DNA of 64,000 nt. Source: Halarchaeum grantii (GTDB lineage: Archaea; Halobacteriota; Halobacteria; Halobacteriales; Halobacteriaceae). The notes below the pieces were generated by a model. That model searched no databases, was not told the DNA's origin, and saw only the letters and a program-made list of their open reading frames with translations. Of the stretch, positions 10,764 through 19,927 are shown in pieces (positions within the stretch are counted from its first letter, which is position 1; every line of letters starts with the position of its first letter). Location: contig NZ_BMPF01000007.1 in assembly GCF_014647455.2 (NCBI RefSeq), forward strand, positions 1 to 64,000. The letters are read 5' to 3'. The translations under genes and the position numbers were made by a program.

Positions 10764-11310
10764 CGCTACGACAACTACTGTGTTACCAATAAGTCAAAGA
10801 CCGAGAAAGCCCAGTACGACGAGTTGTGTGAGGAAACCAGCCACACAGCAAACCTCGTCCAGAAAGGTATCCGACGTGCCATCGAAGTAGTTGATGCTGA
10901 TGTTGAAAAACTAAAAGAGGGGGAGAAAACCAGTTGGCCTGAGCTCGACTCGTGGAGTGTCGTCGACGACAAACGCTCCGCGTCGTTCAACGACGATCAC
11001 GCCACGCTCTCCACGTCGAACGGCAGAGTTACTGCCGAATACATGTTCACACCTGACGACGAACATGAGGGCACGCCGTTTACCCGGTACTACGAGATTG
11101 AGACTGGAATGCGTCGAGTGCCACGCTCCAATACGACGAGCATGACGACACGTTCTACTTGCATGTCACGCTGAAGAACCCCAACTACGAGGGTGACGGA
11201 ACAGAATGCCAAGAAGCCAGTCACGATGATGACGCCACCGGAAACGGAGTGATTCTCGGCATGGGCTTGAACGTGACTGGCGCGTTCGCCGTTACCAGCA
11301 CCGGAGGTTA
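10764..11310 (+). pseudogene. tnpB: 5' two-thirds of an IS1341-type tnpB, frameshifted and truncated
   Basis: The frame opening at 10764 reads KSKTEKAQYDELCEETSHTANL and VQKGIRRAIEVVDADVEK, characteristic of the N-terminal half of a haloarchaeal TnpB family. After a frame change near 11115 it continues as SATLQYDEHDDTFYLHVTL and ends GVILGMGLNVTGAFAVTSTGG followed by a stop, i.e. at the first RuvC motif (normally GVDLNVTG, here GMGLNVTG, the catalytic Asp lost). All C-terminal catalytic and zinc-finger parts are missing. Confidence 0.82.
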
Positions 11311-11370
11311 GAATAGGTGTCCACACGAAAGTCTCTAGGTCGTTCGAGACGGCAAGCTGTTTCGTGATAG

Positions 11371-11413
11371 CGAGACGCCAAAGGCGTCTCGAACCACTTA
11401 GCCCTGAGTGGTT
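11371..11413 (+). ncRNA. Double hairpin of an IS200/IS605 right end
   Basis: Two adjacent perfect stems: CGAGACGCC (11371-11379) with GGCGTCTCG (11383-11391), and AACCACT (11392-11398) with AGTGGTT (11407-11413). Placement 60 bp after the truncated tnpB fits the element's right end/reRNA scaffold. It survives although most of tnpB is deleted. Confidence 0.5.
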
Positions 11414-12080
11414 AACTTTGTAGCCAGTCTCCGCGTGTCATTGCTCAATATTCATTGTCTGGTAGCGCGGGGTAACATTCAATATATAGTAGCGCTATAA
11501 TATGAATGCGAGCAGTTGTACGTAGACTGCTGGCATGTCATCCGATGGAGCAGGAGATCGACACGCTTAGTTGGAGGCTAAGTAGTGTCTTGGAATTGGA
11601 TCCTGTCCTTCTGCTCCACTAAATGACTCAGGCTATACTCGAAGAGTCAGAATTGATAGGGTATTTCTATCCCATCTGAATATGTCGGAATAATATTAAG
11701 TGGGCAGTATCTGTATTGGAATAGCCGTTAGGTAGATTTTCGAATTGAACGGTCAGCGGAGATTACTGTTCGGCAACCGAGTGATCCGGAGGACCTAGCA
11801 GGTCTCCGATTTCCTCGCAGTCGGCGGGGTCAGGATCCGACCAATGGGCCGCTCAAAGACTTTTGATCGAGCTTTCGTCAGAGGCAGTGATGCCATCGCA
11901 CACCAACTGGTCATTCTGGACTTTCTTTGTCGAAGGCACCGAACGACCTCTTTGCCTCGATTCGTGGGTGTTTTCCACACTTGGATATCTTTTTTCAAGG
12001 CGAGAATCCCGCCGTTCACGGCGGGCGTGAAGCCGACAACTGCCTCACGTTCCACCGTCGGTTGCAGGCCGAATACCCTA
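11414..12080. other. Gene-poor stretch with mobile-element debris
   Basis: About 670 bp with no credible gene. Near 12010-12027 a hairpin CCCGCCGTTCACGGCGGG, preceded by GGCGAGAATC, is an IS200/IS605-type terminal palindrome. The minus strand near 11770-11870 reads a peptide ending SDPDPADCEEIGDLLG, which could be the tail of a lost protein, but stops interrupt it. Confidence 0.35.
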
Positions 12081-12460
12081 CGACTGCAAGGGCGCATTGA
12101 GGACAAGGCGACGGAAGCGGGCATCCCGGTGAGTACGTGAATCCGGCGTATACCTCGCAGATGTGCCACTCGTGCCACCGTATCGGTCGGCGGGACTCGC
12201 AGGCTGAGTTTCGGTGTCCGCACGACGACTGCCACGTTTCGACGTTTCAGGCGGACATCAACGCTTCTGCGAATATCGCACGACGGGTTGACCCGTGGGG
12301 AGAGAGCGTCCCGCTTGACAAGGCGGAACGCGATGACTCGCTTCGAGATGGGAGCCGTAGTGGCACGGCCACGATTCACTGTGAGACGAGCGATACCTTC
12401 GCAGATGATACTCACGGAGTTTCAAGAGTCGAAACCCTCTACCAGCGACCACTGACAGGT
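12081..12460 (+). pseudogene. tnpB: C-terminal third of an IS1341-type tnpB with frameshift
   Basis: From 12081 it reads RLQGRIEDKATEAGIPV, then after a one-base deletion near 12127 continues in another frame as VNPAYTSQMCHSCHRIG and FRCPHDDCHVSTFQADINAS with the zinc finger (C-x2-C...C-x4-C) and the last RuvC motif Asp (QADINASANIARR). The upstream two-thirds are missing. It closely resembles the relic at 2889-3063, so both derive from one family. Confidence 0.82.
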
Positions 12461-12462
12461 AT

Positions 12463-12496
12463 TTCCCATGCGTGGGAAGCCTCGCCGTTTACGGCG
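12463..12496 (+). ncRNA. Hairpin right end of the tnpB relic
   Basis: TTCCCA/TGGGAA (12463-12468 with 12473-12478) and CGCCGT/ACGGCG (12483-12488 with 12491-12496), followed by AAAAGGATGTCAC. The second hairpin and its GGATGTCA tail recur at the other tnpB loci in this window and mark the element's right end. Confidence 0.55.
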
Positions 12497-12719
12497 AAAA
12501 GGATGTCACAGCAGATCGGGAAATTTCCCCACTCCACCATATACATAATTCATCAACCTAATCTACCTACCTAATGAATTTGGGTGATCCGGGATGTAGT
12601 GAGGATTAAACCAGACACGATCCAGATCATCCTACTACATCAGGCATACAGATTATGTACATACCTCATCCAAATGTCTGGCATACTTTTATCACTCAAA
12701 TGGCCTATGTAGGGAGTGT

Positions 12720-13631
12720 ATGCCCATCACCTATACCATCTACTCAGAGTCTGGAGGTATCCACAAGACCACGTGGACAGCCAATCTCGCTGAAGCCCAT
12801 GCTCGTCAGGGCTTCGACGTCCTCGTAATCGACCTTGATCACCAAGCCGCAAACCTCACCTACCTCTTCGACGTCGAGAAAGAACGCGACAACCCTGAAG
12901 CTGATAATCTCGTTCGACACGTCCTCGGACGGCCAAACGGTAACTTCGACGATCTCATTCGCAGCACCAAGGAAGGAGTTGACGTACTCCCCGCTCACGA
13001 TATGCTCGAAGAATTCACCGAGCTTCTCCTCCAGCGTGAGCAGTTTGAAGAGAATATGGGTGATGAGTTCAATCGCTACGAGCAACTCTACAAGGTCCTC
13101 TGGGAGAAGAACAACGTTCAGAAGGACTACGATGTTGTCATTGTTGACCCAAACGCACGTGCCGAGATTATGCTCTATAACGCGATTTATGCTACTCGGA
13201 CGCTTGTCGCGCCAACCAAGCCCGCAGGAAAGGGCAATAAGAGTCTCGAAGGGCTCGCTGGGCTCCTAGAAAGCATGAGTGAGAATCTCGGCATTGACGT
13301 TGGCGTTGCCGCCGTCATTCTTTCTGGGGCCAGTTCGACGAGCACCCACAAACGGTATATCGACGAAATGGAAGAAGAGTACGGCGTCGCGGCAACCGTG
13401 GGAAGCCGTGAGAGTATGATGGACGAGATGTGGGATGCCCAAGGAACAGCCTTCAAAGTCGTCGAGGAAGGCTGGCACAACGGCGAACCCGGTGCACGGC
13501 GGCTCCGTGACCGCGAAGTCGAGACACTCGAAACCATCCTAGAAATCGCGGACTACATCGTTGACGAATTCGACGTCGAACCGCCCAAAGAACCGTCGCT
13601 CAATATCGAGGAGACGGAGGTGACGTCCTAA
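12720..13631 (+). CDS. parA: ParA/Soj-type partition ATPase with divergent Walker A
   Basis: 303 residues. A P-loop lies at residues 9-18 (SESGGIHKTT), followed by DVLVIDLDHQAANLTYLF, the ParA switch-like/Walker A' region, and DVVIVDPNARAEIMLYNAI as Walker B. ParA proteins normally read KGGxGKT[TS]; here the signature Lys is Ser and the Gly before the catalytic Lys is His15, while Lys16-Thr17-Thr18 are kept. It should segregate a replicon with its partner. The partner overlaps it (TAATG at 13629-13633), so the pair is translationally coupled. Plasmid or second-replicon partition is the likely role; DNA binding may need the downstream protein. Confidence 0.82.
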   Translation: MPITYTIYSESGGIHKTTWTANLAEAHARQGFDVLVIDLDHQAANLTYLFDVEKERDNPEADNLVRHVLGRPNGNFDDLIRSTKEGVDVLPAHDMLEEFTELLLQREQFEENMGDEFNRYEQLYKVLWEKNNVQKDYDVVIVDPNARAEIMLYNAIYATRTLVAPTKPAGKGNKSLEGLAGLLESMSENLGIDVGVAAVILSGASSTSTHKRYIDEMEEEYGVAATVGSRESMMDEMWDAQGTAFKVVEEGWHNGEPGARRLRDREVETLETILEIADYIVDEFDVEPPKEPSLNIEETEVTS

Positions 13632-14167
13632 TGGGGGGACTGAAGAAGGGAACTGGCGGTCTCAATCTTACTGAGGACTCCGACCAGGAAGATGCCGAGG
13701 AGGCCGAAGCAGCAGCCGAGGTCGAATCCGAGGCCGAGACTACGACCGAGGTAGAAGCCTCAACAGCAGACACAGAGACTGACGCAGCGGAAGAGTCTCC
13801 AGCAGAATCGCTAGACGAGTCGGAGCCCGACTCGAGTGCAGAGAGTGAGGATGAGCAATCCGCAGACAAAGCGTCTTCTACACAGGCTCAGGCGGGAGAT
13901 ATCGACATGGACGGTCTGCCCTATCTCGTGCAGCGCCAGATGCGTGGGGCATCTGTGAACGCTGACCGGACAAAGCAGCTCCTCCTCGAGGTTCGTCCCT
14001 TCGTCAAGAACGGTGAGGAGGACTTTCTTGATGATCTGGAGAACCTCGTCGCCGGACCAGTCTACAAGGGGGATGCGCGCGAAGCCGCAATGATGGTTGC
14101 CCACGAACACCCTGAACTCGTCGCCGAAAAACTCCGCGAATGGGGTATCGAATACCTCGATAAGTAA
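13631..14167 (+). CDS. Acidic ParA-partner protein (ParB-like role inferred)
   Basis: 178 residues. The ATG overlaps the parA stop. Residues ~15-95 are a low-complexity Glu/Ser/Ala/Asp tract, certainly disordered; residues ~97-178 form a compact helical domain (GLPYLVQRQMRGASVNADRT ... REWGIEYLDK). A flexible acidic N-terminus plus helical C-terminal domain downstream of parA is the usual arrangement of haloarchaeal plasmid partition partners. No ParB/Spo0J or RHH motif can be seen, so DNA binding is inferred from context only. Confidence 0.6.
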   Translation: MGGLKKGTGGLNLTEDSDQEDAEEAEAAAEVESEAETTTEVEASTADTETDAAEESPAESLDESEPDSSAESEDEQSADKASSTQAQAGDIDMDGLPYLVQRQMRGASVNADRTKQLLLEVRPFVKNGEEDFLDDLENLVAGPVYKGDAREAAMMVAHEHPELVAEKLREWGIEYLDK

Positions 14168-14349
14168 CTGGAAAGATGTATTGAAATTTAATTTTTATAC
14201 CAATATATAGTGAATTAATTAAGTCATCGCTCGTGGAGTCGGTAATCGGTCGAATGTCTTCAAGTAGATTGATTAATTCGGGTATATGGATGTTCTCAGA
14301 GATCGTCCCGAGTTCTTGATGGGAACACATCGATTGAGGTGGTCTTAGG

Positions 14350-14640
14350 TGACCTCCTTCTCGCCGTAAACGGCGAGGCTTACCACGGTACTGCGCCGCT
14401 AGGTTGGGATATTTGCTTGTTTGTAACCTAGTCGGCATGACGGGCTACTGGCGGGGCCACACCGCCGTTACTCTTATCCCCGGCAGGGGGACTCGGAGTT
14501 ATCCTGTCCGAGACACCACAGCGGTTCGAGAGAGTGTCTCGAACGTTCTGGGTCTCGGAGTCCCGATACTGTGCATTCAAGTGGGCGGTGTGAGTCGCCT
14601 CGGTGTACGTCATACTATGGCGTATTGGCACTTACATATC
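14350..14640 (-). pseudogene. tnpB: 3' end of an IS1341-type tnpB on the minus strand with its hairpin
   Basis: Read on the minus strand, this matches the 3' end of the uninterrupted tnpB at 47220-48422: SPPAGDKSNGGVAPP corresponds to SPPTGDMSNGWLAQP there, followed by a similar ATATCCCAACC spacer and then the hairpin CGCCGT/ACGGCG (14362-14375) and an AGGAGGTCAC tail. Upstream catalytic parts are absent. A further terminal-like motif, GACGGGATTCTCTCCTCGAA, lies at about 14700-14719 on the plus strand. Confidence 0.65.
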
Positions 14641-14811
14641 CGCGTCAGCAGCAAAACATGGTTTGTGTAAGTGTTGGCGGATTCACTCCCTTCCTGAACG
14701 ACGGGATTCTCTCCTCGAATAAGTATAGTATTATTTCTATAAATAATTTTATATATAGGTGATAATGTGGAAACAAAAAAATTACTAGATTCTCTACAAT
14801 AGCTAGTCAAT

Positions 14812-15414
14812 ATGAGCGATTACACACCCGACGAATTCGTGAACGTCGATGAGACAGCCGGTAACGGCTGGAAAGCTGAGACGACTCCCTACGAACGTGT
14901 TCGCCACGTCATTGCACAGACATACACGTCTATACCGGCTGCTGACATCGCCGAGGACGCACTCACTTCACCGAAAACGGCGCGCAAGCACCTAAAAGCG
15001 CTTGCAGACGAGGGGTTCGCCGTCACAAGTGCTGGTGAACACGGCAGAATGACCTATCGTCGATCTCCTGAATCACTTGTTGTTGAGCAGGCAGTGGATA
15101 TCCTTGAACACGCTTCGACGGACGAACTCGTTACGCGTATCGGTGAGATGCGTGACCAGCTCAACAACTATCGCGCCAAGTATGGAGTTAATTCTCCCGA
15201 AGAGCTGGCCGTTGAGCGGACAAACCAGATGTTCGCGGAATCCGAATCTGATCATCAAAATATTGATTCAGAGACTGTTCAGGAGTGGCAGATGCTACGC
15301 CGCAACCTCGCATTCACAAACGCCGCCCTCTCAATTGCGAACGCCGAACGCTTCGTCGATGACGATCTACACTCGATGGAGACGTTCTCGCCTAACCTAT
15401 CTCTTTTCGAGTGA
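14812..15414 (+). CDS. Winged-helix transcriptional regulator (haloarchaeal DUF7342-like)
   Basis: 200 residues. A winged-helix domain spans about 25-90 (YERVRHVIAQTYTSIPAADI, SPKTARKHLKALADEGFAV, a wing ending MTYRRS), followed by a helical, coiled-coil-prone region with EMRDQLNNYRAKYGVNSPEE. The same architecture occurs in the minus-strand gene at 21925-22443 (MRTTITDWQTTYGVETPGEL), so the two are paralogues. This family often sits beside small toxin-like or nuclease genes in haloarchaea. Here it is alone on its strand, convergent with the integrase. An AT-rich stretch 50-100 bp upstream probably contains its promoter. Confidence 0.68.
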   Translation: MSDYTPDEFVNVDETAGNGWKAETTPYERVRHVIAQTYTSIPAADIAEDALTSPKTARKHLKALADEGFAVTSAGEHGRMTYRRSPESLVVEQAVDILEHASTDELVTRIGEMRDQLNNYRAKYGVNSPEELAVERTNQMFAESESDHQNIDSETVQEWQMLRRNLAFTNAALSIANAERFVDDDLHSMETFSPNLSLFE

Positions 15415-15441
15415 TCAGAGTTGGTAGATGTTTCTGCGGTC

Positions 15442-16704
15442 TTAGAGGTACTCATCGAAGAGGTCTGCAAACTCCTGTTGAATAAGCTCCCGCATGGCGT
15501 CAGCACGAGCCTGCCGCCGAGTTCGTTCGTCGAGGTAGTTGCGCTCGGAGACGGAGGCGTCACGACTCCCCTGTGAGGCCGCGACGGCGGCCGTTCCAGC
15601 CTCGATGTTCGGGCGTTGCTGGCGGTAGAGCCGGTACCACGTCCGACGCCCCATTTTCGGGAGCGGATGGCTCCTATCAACCTCAACGTCCGCTCGCTCG
15701 CCGAGGTCGCGGAACCAACGGCGCGCCGTCTGTGTGGACATCGGCCGACTGATTGACTGACCGGGGAGGAGGTAGCCGGTCCATTCCTCGTCTTCGGCGA
15801 GAATGTCGATACGCTCGCGGACGGCGTCGACGCCGACGAGGAGCTCGACCGTATTGCGGGTGCGGCGGGCGTTCTTGCGTTGGCCGGCCTCGAACTCGAT
15901 ATAGGGCACATCGCCCTCCTCTGGATCGAGTTCGAGTTGGTCGACGTGCAACTCACAGGCCTCGACGGGTCGGAGTCCCCAGCCGGCGAGCGCGAGCAGC
16001 AGGAAACGTTCGTCAGCATTCGCGACGTCAAGGAGTGCCGCGACGTCGTCGCGTGAGAGCGCCGGGTGGTCGTAGCGTGGGTCTTCGTCCCAGCCGAAGC
16101 GATTCAGCAGATTCTCGGCCGGGTTGTAGAGACCGCGCCCCATCTCCTCGAGGAACGTGTACCAGTTTTTGACTGCCGAGACGTACTTCTTCTTCGAGGC
16201 AAGCGTTCCCAGCTCGTCGTCGAGCACACGGAAGGTGTCTCGGACACGCGCGATCTCGTCGGGTTTCGCCGTCTCGTCCAACAGCGGCGAGAGCAGATTG
16301 CTCGTCTCGTTCACCTCGCGATAGGTCGTGACATACGTCTTTAGTCGCGAGCGCCGCGGCTTGATGGTCGTCGCGGCACGGCCACGGTCGCGCTCCAACT
16401 CCTCAAGGTAGTCCTCGAGTCCACGAATTGTCGGCTCGTGGTCGATACCCCACTTGCCGTCCGTCTCGTCAGGGTTTGGAGGGAGGCCGACTTCGTCGTA
16501 GAACTCGCTCGGTGAGCAGTCGTAGTCCCGGCGGAGGCGCTCGACGAACCCCGAATAGTTGCTCTTTAGCCACGCGTACGTCGGCGTCTCACTATCCGGG
16601 TCGACGTCGATGTCCGGGTCAGCCCGGATCGCGGGTACGATTTCCTCGCGATAGAACTGGGCGAACTCCTCGAGGCCGTCGAAGCGAGCGTAGGTTGCCT
16701 CCAT
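15442..16704 (-). CDS. Tyrosine recombinase / phage-type integrase
   Basis: 420 residues. An N-terminal SAM-like core-binding domain (about 115-215, with KKYVSAVKNWYTFLEEMGRG) is followed by a catalytic domain with R in GWGLRPVEACEL, a H346-x7-R354 box (HPLPKMGRRTWYRLY) and the nucleophile Tyr390 (SERNYLDERTR). It would integrate, excise or resolve a replicon. It starts 3 bp after the vapC stop, so AbrB, PIN toxin and recombinase form one minus-strand run. No tRNA or attachment-site direct repeat was found near it. Confidence 0.85.
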   Translation of the reverse strand: MEATYARFDGLEEFAQFYREEIVPAIRADPDIDVDPDSETPTYAWLKSNYSGFVERLRRDYDCSPSEFYDEVGLPPNPDETDGKWGIDHEPTIRGLEDYLEELERDRGRAATTIKPRRSRLKTYVTTYREVNETSNLLSPLLDETAKPDEIARVRDTFRVLDDELGTLASKKKYVSAVKNWYTFLEEMGRGLYNPAENLLNRFGWDEDPRYDHPALSRDDVAALLDVANADERFLLLALAGWGLRPVEACELHVDQLELDPEEGDVPYIEFEAGQRKNARRTRNTVELLVGVDAVRERIDILAEDEEWTGYLLPGQSISRPMSTQTARRWFRDLGERADVEVDRSHPLPKMGRRTWYRLYRQQRPNIEAGTAAVAASQGSRDASVSERNYLDERTRRQARADAMRELIQQEFADLFDEYL

Positions 16705-16707
16705 CAG

Positions 16708-17142
16708 TCACTCCGGCTGGTAGGGGTTGGTTGCAGTTTCGAGGCGGTAGACGTCGTCAGTGGCGTCGAAATCGTCGTCAAACGCGTAGAGGTAGCCGAG
16801 CCCCTCAGTCTGCATGTAGGCGACGATGCACGCATCGACGAACGAGAAGCGTTCGTACTGCCGAAAGAGCGCTTTCGCGGTCGCAAACGCATCACTGGAC
16901 AGCGACTCCAGGTGGAACCGGGCGTTCTCCTCGATGCGGTCGAGGAAATCCGTCGCTGCGTCGTGGCCCGCGTGCGTCGTTAGTCCGTTCAGCGTTTCGG
17001 CGAGTACGTAGTCAAGAACGACCGCTTCCGGGAGGTCCGCAGTATCGACGCCCTGGAGGATCGGGAGGGCGGCGTCGTGACGACTGTCTCGTCGATACGC
17101 AGCGGCGAAAAGCACGCTCGTGTCGATGAGTGCGCGCGGCAT
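16708..17142 (-). CDS. vapC: VapC-type PIN-domain ribonuclease toxin
   Basis: 144 residues, normal PIN length. The acidic active-site set is visible: Asp7 (ALIDTSVLF), Glu49 (VLAETLNGL), Asp103 (FSFVDACIVAYM) and Asp122/124 (LYAFDDDFDA). VapC toxins cut tRNA or rRNA when free of their antitoxin. It begins next to the antitoxin gene (stop at 17143) and abuts the recombinase downstream, as in a stabilisation module of a mobile element. Confidence 0.88.
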   Translation of the reverse strand: MPRALIDTSVLFAAAYRRDSRHDAALPILQGVDTADLPEAVVLDYVLAETLNGLTTHAGHDAATDFLDRIEENARFHLESLSSDAFATAKALFRQYERFSFVDACIVAYMQTEGLGYLYAFDDDFDATDDVYRLETATNPYQPE

Positions 17143-17391
17143 CTACTCGACGTCGACGCCCCACGCGTCGTGTTCTGACGTTACGTCGGTTTTCTTGTCG
17201 CCGCCGTAGCCCTCAAAGTCGCTGAACGTCCCGCTTCGCTGTTGGACGACCTGTACCCGTAGCGTCCCGCCGTCTTCGATCTGCCAGCGAAGTCTGTCGC
17301 CGTCGTCGATGTCGAGTTCGCGGCGGATACGGGCGGGAATGTTCGCTTGATTCCCCGAGACCTTGCTTTCCGAATCAACGCTCTCACTCAT
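17143..17391 (-). CDS. vapB: AbrB/SpoVT-type antitoxin (VapB)
   Basis: 82 residues from the ATG at 17391 (MSESVDSESKVSGNQANIPA); a longer reading adds 37 residues that do not look coding. The swapped-hairpin AbrB fold is recognisable in VSGNQANIPARIRRELDIDD followed by GDRLRWQIEDGGTLRVQV. The acidic C-terminal tail (about residues 50-82, ending AWGVDVE) would bind and block the PIN toxin encoded immediately downstream. It probably autoregulates the operon by binding its promoter, as is usual for VapB. Confidence 0.83.
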   Translation of the reverse strand: MSESVDSESKVSGNQANIPARIRRELDIDDGDRLRWQIEDGGTLRVQVVQQRSGTFSDFEGYGGDKKTDVTSEHDAWGVDVE

Positions 17392-17888
17392 ATTCCATAC
17401 GAGGAGGGCGACGCCTATAAGCCTAGTGTGCGACCACACTACCCTGCGCCTGTCGCTGAGTTCGGTGGCGCTGCGACGATAGTTTACTTCGCAGACCGGC
17501 ATTGTAGTCGGCCTGCTCGGTGGTATGGCGATTCTAAGGGTGCGGTTTTCGTTGGATAGAGCGATACAATCTGATTTCTTAGCATTTGTGTTTCATGGTT
17601 GTCCCGGCCAGACAACCAGACAACACAGAATAGTAGCCGAAACTCTCGGGTCACGTGTAAATTGCATATCGCTATATCGAACTCACTGGTGGATCGGGTC
17701 CGAATGTGCACGAGAATTCGCCGGAATGAGGCTCGACTGGCCCGATTTCGACCAGAAATTCACTCAGTCAGTCGTCGATGACGACCGAGAATCAGACTCT
17801 CCTCGGGACTGGTGTCGACAGAGCCAAACTCGCCAAGATTTCGACAGCGACGCCTCTCCGAACCGCATGCGGTCCCGACTGAGAGCGA

Positions 17889-19556
17889 TTACGGCGGTGG
17901 ACCCCCAAGCAACGGTTGCTCAACGAATCCGAGGAACCGCTTCGCCGTAATCCGTGGCCCGTCCTGCCGTTCGAGACAGTCCAGACTCACTTCCACGACG
18001 AACTCGACGAGCAACCACATATCGTAGAGCAACACGGCGAATCCGAAGTAGAAATACCGAATCCGGAAGTTCGAACTCGTCGTCCACGCCAGAAACTCCT
18101 TGATCGACCGATAGCTGCTCTCGATACCCCAGCGACGGCTGTAGCGATTAATCCAGCCTTTCGTCTCCTCCCGATCGAGGCGAATCTCGTCGTCGATATC
18201 GAGGTTCGTCGCGAACGTCGCAACTCCCTGCTCGTCCTCATCATCGCTCTCAGTCTCGTCTTTCGCTTCGTCATCGCGTCTTTTCGGAACGAACGCCATC
18301 GTCGTTTCGACACGTGTGTCTCCAGGCTCTCCTGCAACTGGGCCGTACAGCGCCCAGTCTGTCACTTTCACGTCGTTCGACATTCGCTGCACCTCCCGTT
18401 TCAACCGTTTCCGCTGTGGCACTGCGATGATGTATTTTGAGCCAGTTTCGTTCAACGTCCGGATTACGTCCGCGCTGTAGAACTCACGATCAGCGTACAC
18501 CATCTTAATCGAGACGTGTTCGCGAGCCTGCCAGTAGAGCTTGCGAACTACCTCTCCTATCGTCTCACCCTTCTTTATGGGCCGCATCGCCAGCGTGAAT
18601 TTCACATTCTCGCCGACGATGCTCGCCGTCGCGAATCGATAGCGACTCCCGTCATCTTCTGGATCCCTCGTCCCCATCGCCATCTCTAGCTCTCGGTGGT
18701 CGCCAGGAATCTCGATACTCGTTGCATCAATGGCAAGCTCGACCGGCCGCTTGAACTCGAGATGGCGCTTCGCTTGCTCAAGCATCGCCTCGACCCCGTC
18801 TGTCACGAACGCCGTAATCTGGTCAGCCGAGAGTTGCTTGATGTAGTGGAGATGCGTGTCGGCGTCCGGCGCGTTCTCCGTGCCGTCGCGATCCGCGAGA
18901 AGGTCACCGCCGTTCTCTGCGGCGACCTCGTTGAGACTGAGCAGTGATTGAAGCGTGAGGAATGCGGCGTCCTCGTACCGTGTACCCGAATCGGGACGAT
19001 CCAAGTCTAGCTGTGGGAACACGAGTTCGCGCATTTCGGTCGTCACCTCTCGGGACTTCTCGCGGATAAAACGCTCCTCGGTCGCTTTCGAGAGGTCGCT
19101 ATTCTCCGCAGGTTCGAGTGCTCGCAGCCCGAGTGGATTCCCTCGGTCGTGAGCGTGTTCAAGTATCCACTCCGTTCGGCGCGTGATGAACTCGTGGAGG
19201 TCGTCGCCGAAGCGGTCACGCCACGCGCGGCCCAGTGTTGTTCGGCTTGGAGCCGTCGCGTCGGTCGCGAATTTCTCGGAGTCGAAGCCGAGATCAATAG
19301 CGTACTCCTGAAGTTCAGCGTGGAGGCGGCTCATCGACCACCCCATCAGCTCTCTCCAGAAGAGTGCACGGACAAGCGGCTCAAGTGCGTACTTGTAGTG
19401 CCAGTCTGCCGCGTGGTCCTCGTAGATGTCGAGAGAGTGGAGCGGGAGGTCTCGAATGACCTCGAACGAGGTGGCTCCGTCTTCGATGAGGTCGATTGCG
19501 TCTTGTTCGAACGTGGTCAGTACGGTTGTGTCGTGAGTCGAATGTGGGTTTGACAA
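17889..19556 (-). CDS. IS4-superfamily DDE transposase, apparently intact
   Basis: 555 residues with no interruption. DDE residues are recognisable: first Asp in ELAIDATSIEIPGD, second in MVYADREFYSADV, and the YREK signature Y-x2-R-x3-E-x6-K in YSRRWGIESSYRSIK. The N-terminal third is a helical region (SLDIYEDHAADWHYKYAL). It is a diverged relative of the broken transposase at 38944-40682 (same order; RYEDAAFLTLQSLLSLN versus RYSDECIFLMQSYLSL). Terminal inverted repeats could not be identified on either flank, so element borders are unknown. Confidence 0.85.
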   Translation of the reverse strand: MSNPHSTHDTTVLTTFEQDAIDLIEDGATSFEVIRDLPLHSLDIYEDHAADWHYKYALEPLVRALFWRELMGWSMSRLHAELQEYAIDLGFDSEKFATDATAPSRTTLGRAWRDRFGDDLHEFITRRTEWILEHAHDRGNPLGLRALEPAENSDLSKATEERFIREKSREVTTEMRELVFPQLDLDRPDSGTRYEDAAFLTLQSLLSLNEVAAENGGDLLADRDGTENAPDADTHLHYIKQLSADQITAFVTDGVEAMLEQAKRHLEFKRPVELAIDATSIEIPGDHRELEMAMGTRDPEDDGSRYRFATASIVGENVKFTLAMRPIKKGETIGEVVRKLYWQAREHVSIKMVYADREFYSADVIRTLNETGSKYIIAVPQRKRLKREVQRMSNDVKVTDWALYGPVAGEPGDTRVETTMAFVPKRRDDEAKDETESDDEDEQGVATFATNLDIDDEIRLDREETKGWINRYSRRWGIESSYRSIKEFLAWTTSSNFRIRYFYFGFAVLLYDMWLLVEFVVEVSLDCLERQDGPRITAKRFLGFVEQPLLGGPPP

Positions 19557-19860
19557 CGAAACAGGGCGGAGGCAGACTGCGGTTCATGGATGTGTACTGT
19601 TGGAGACAGTTGAGTTGCATTCATGGTGAGTCTGCTAGTGGTTGTTCACGTCGTCTCGTCATTATCCTCCGAGACTGCGGTCTCTTCGCTCACGATCGTG
19701 TCCTCGAGACTACGTTGGAGCGTAGTTGTGTGGTCGATTGAGGACAGTTGAGAGTATGGATCCCGGACGTGTCCAGTGCCTGTCGTTGGAGGGTTAACTA
19801 CCGAATACAGTCTTTCAGCTATCCTAAATCTATCTTTCTGGCCGCTTTTGTGAAGATTCA

Positions 19861-19925
19861 GCTCTGTTGAAATCCTATTAGTTCGACACGACACCCGTTG
19901 GAACAATTGTTAGGAAGGTCTGCGT
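19861..19925 (-). repeat. 64-bp mobile-element-end repeat (copy 1)
   Basis: Reverse complement of a nearly identical block at 32056-32120 (about six mismatches over 64 bp); both begin GCTCTGTTGAAA and end TGTTAGGAAGG on the same strand. CTGTTAGG is also the start of the inverted repeat of the IS5-like element at 42665-43723, so these look like internally deleted IS derivatives (MITE-like). A poorer third copy lies at 21131-21183. Confidence 0.7.
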
Positions 19926-19927
19926 AT

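Noticed and set aside
17525-18027. Plus-strand ORFs between vapB and the transposase
   Set aside because: Arg/Ser-rich and overlapping the 3' end of the transposase on the other strand; no coding signal.
19646-19906. 86-residue minus-strand frame between the IS4 transposase and the 64-bp repeat
   Set aside because: The last 35 residues (IVSEETAVSEDNDETT) look acidic and protein-like, possibly the tail of a lost gene, but the start lies inside the mobile-element repeat and nothing is recognised.
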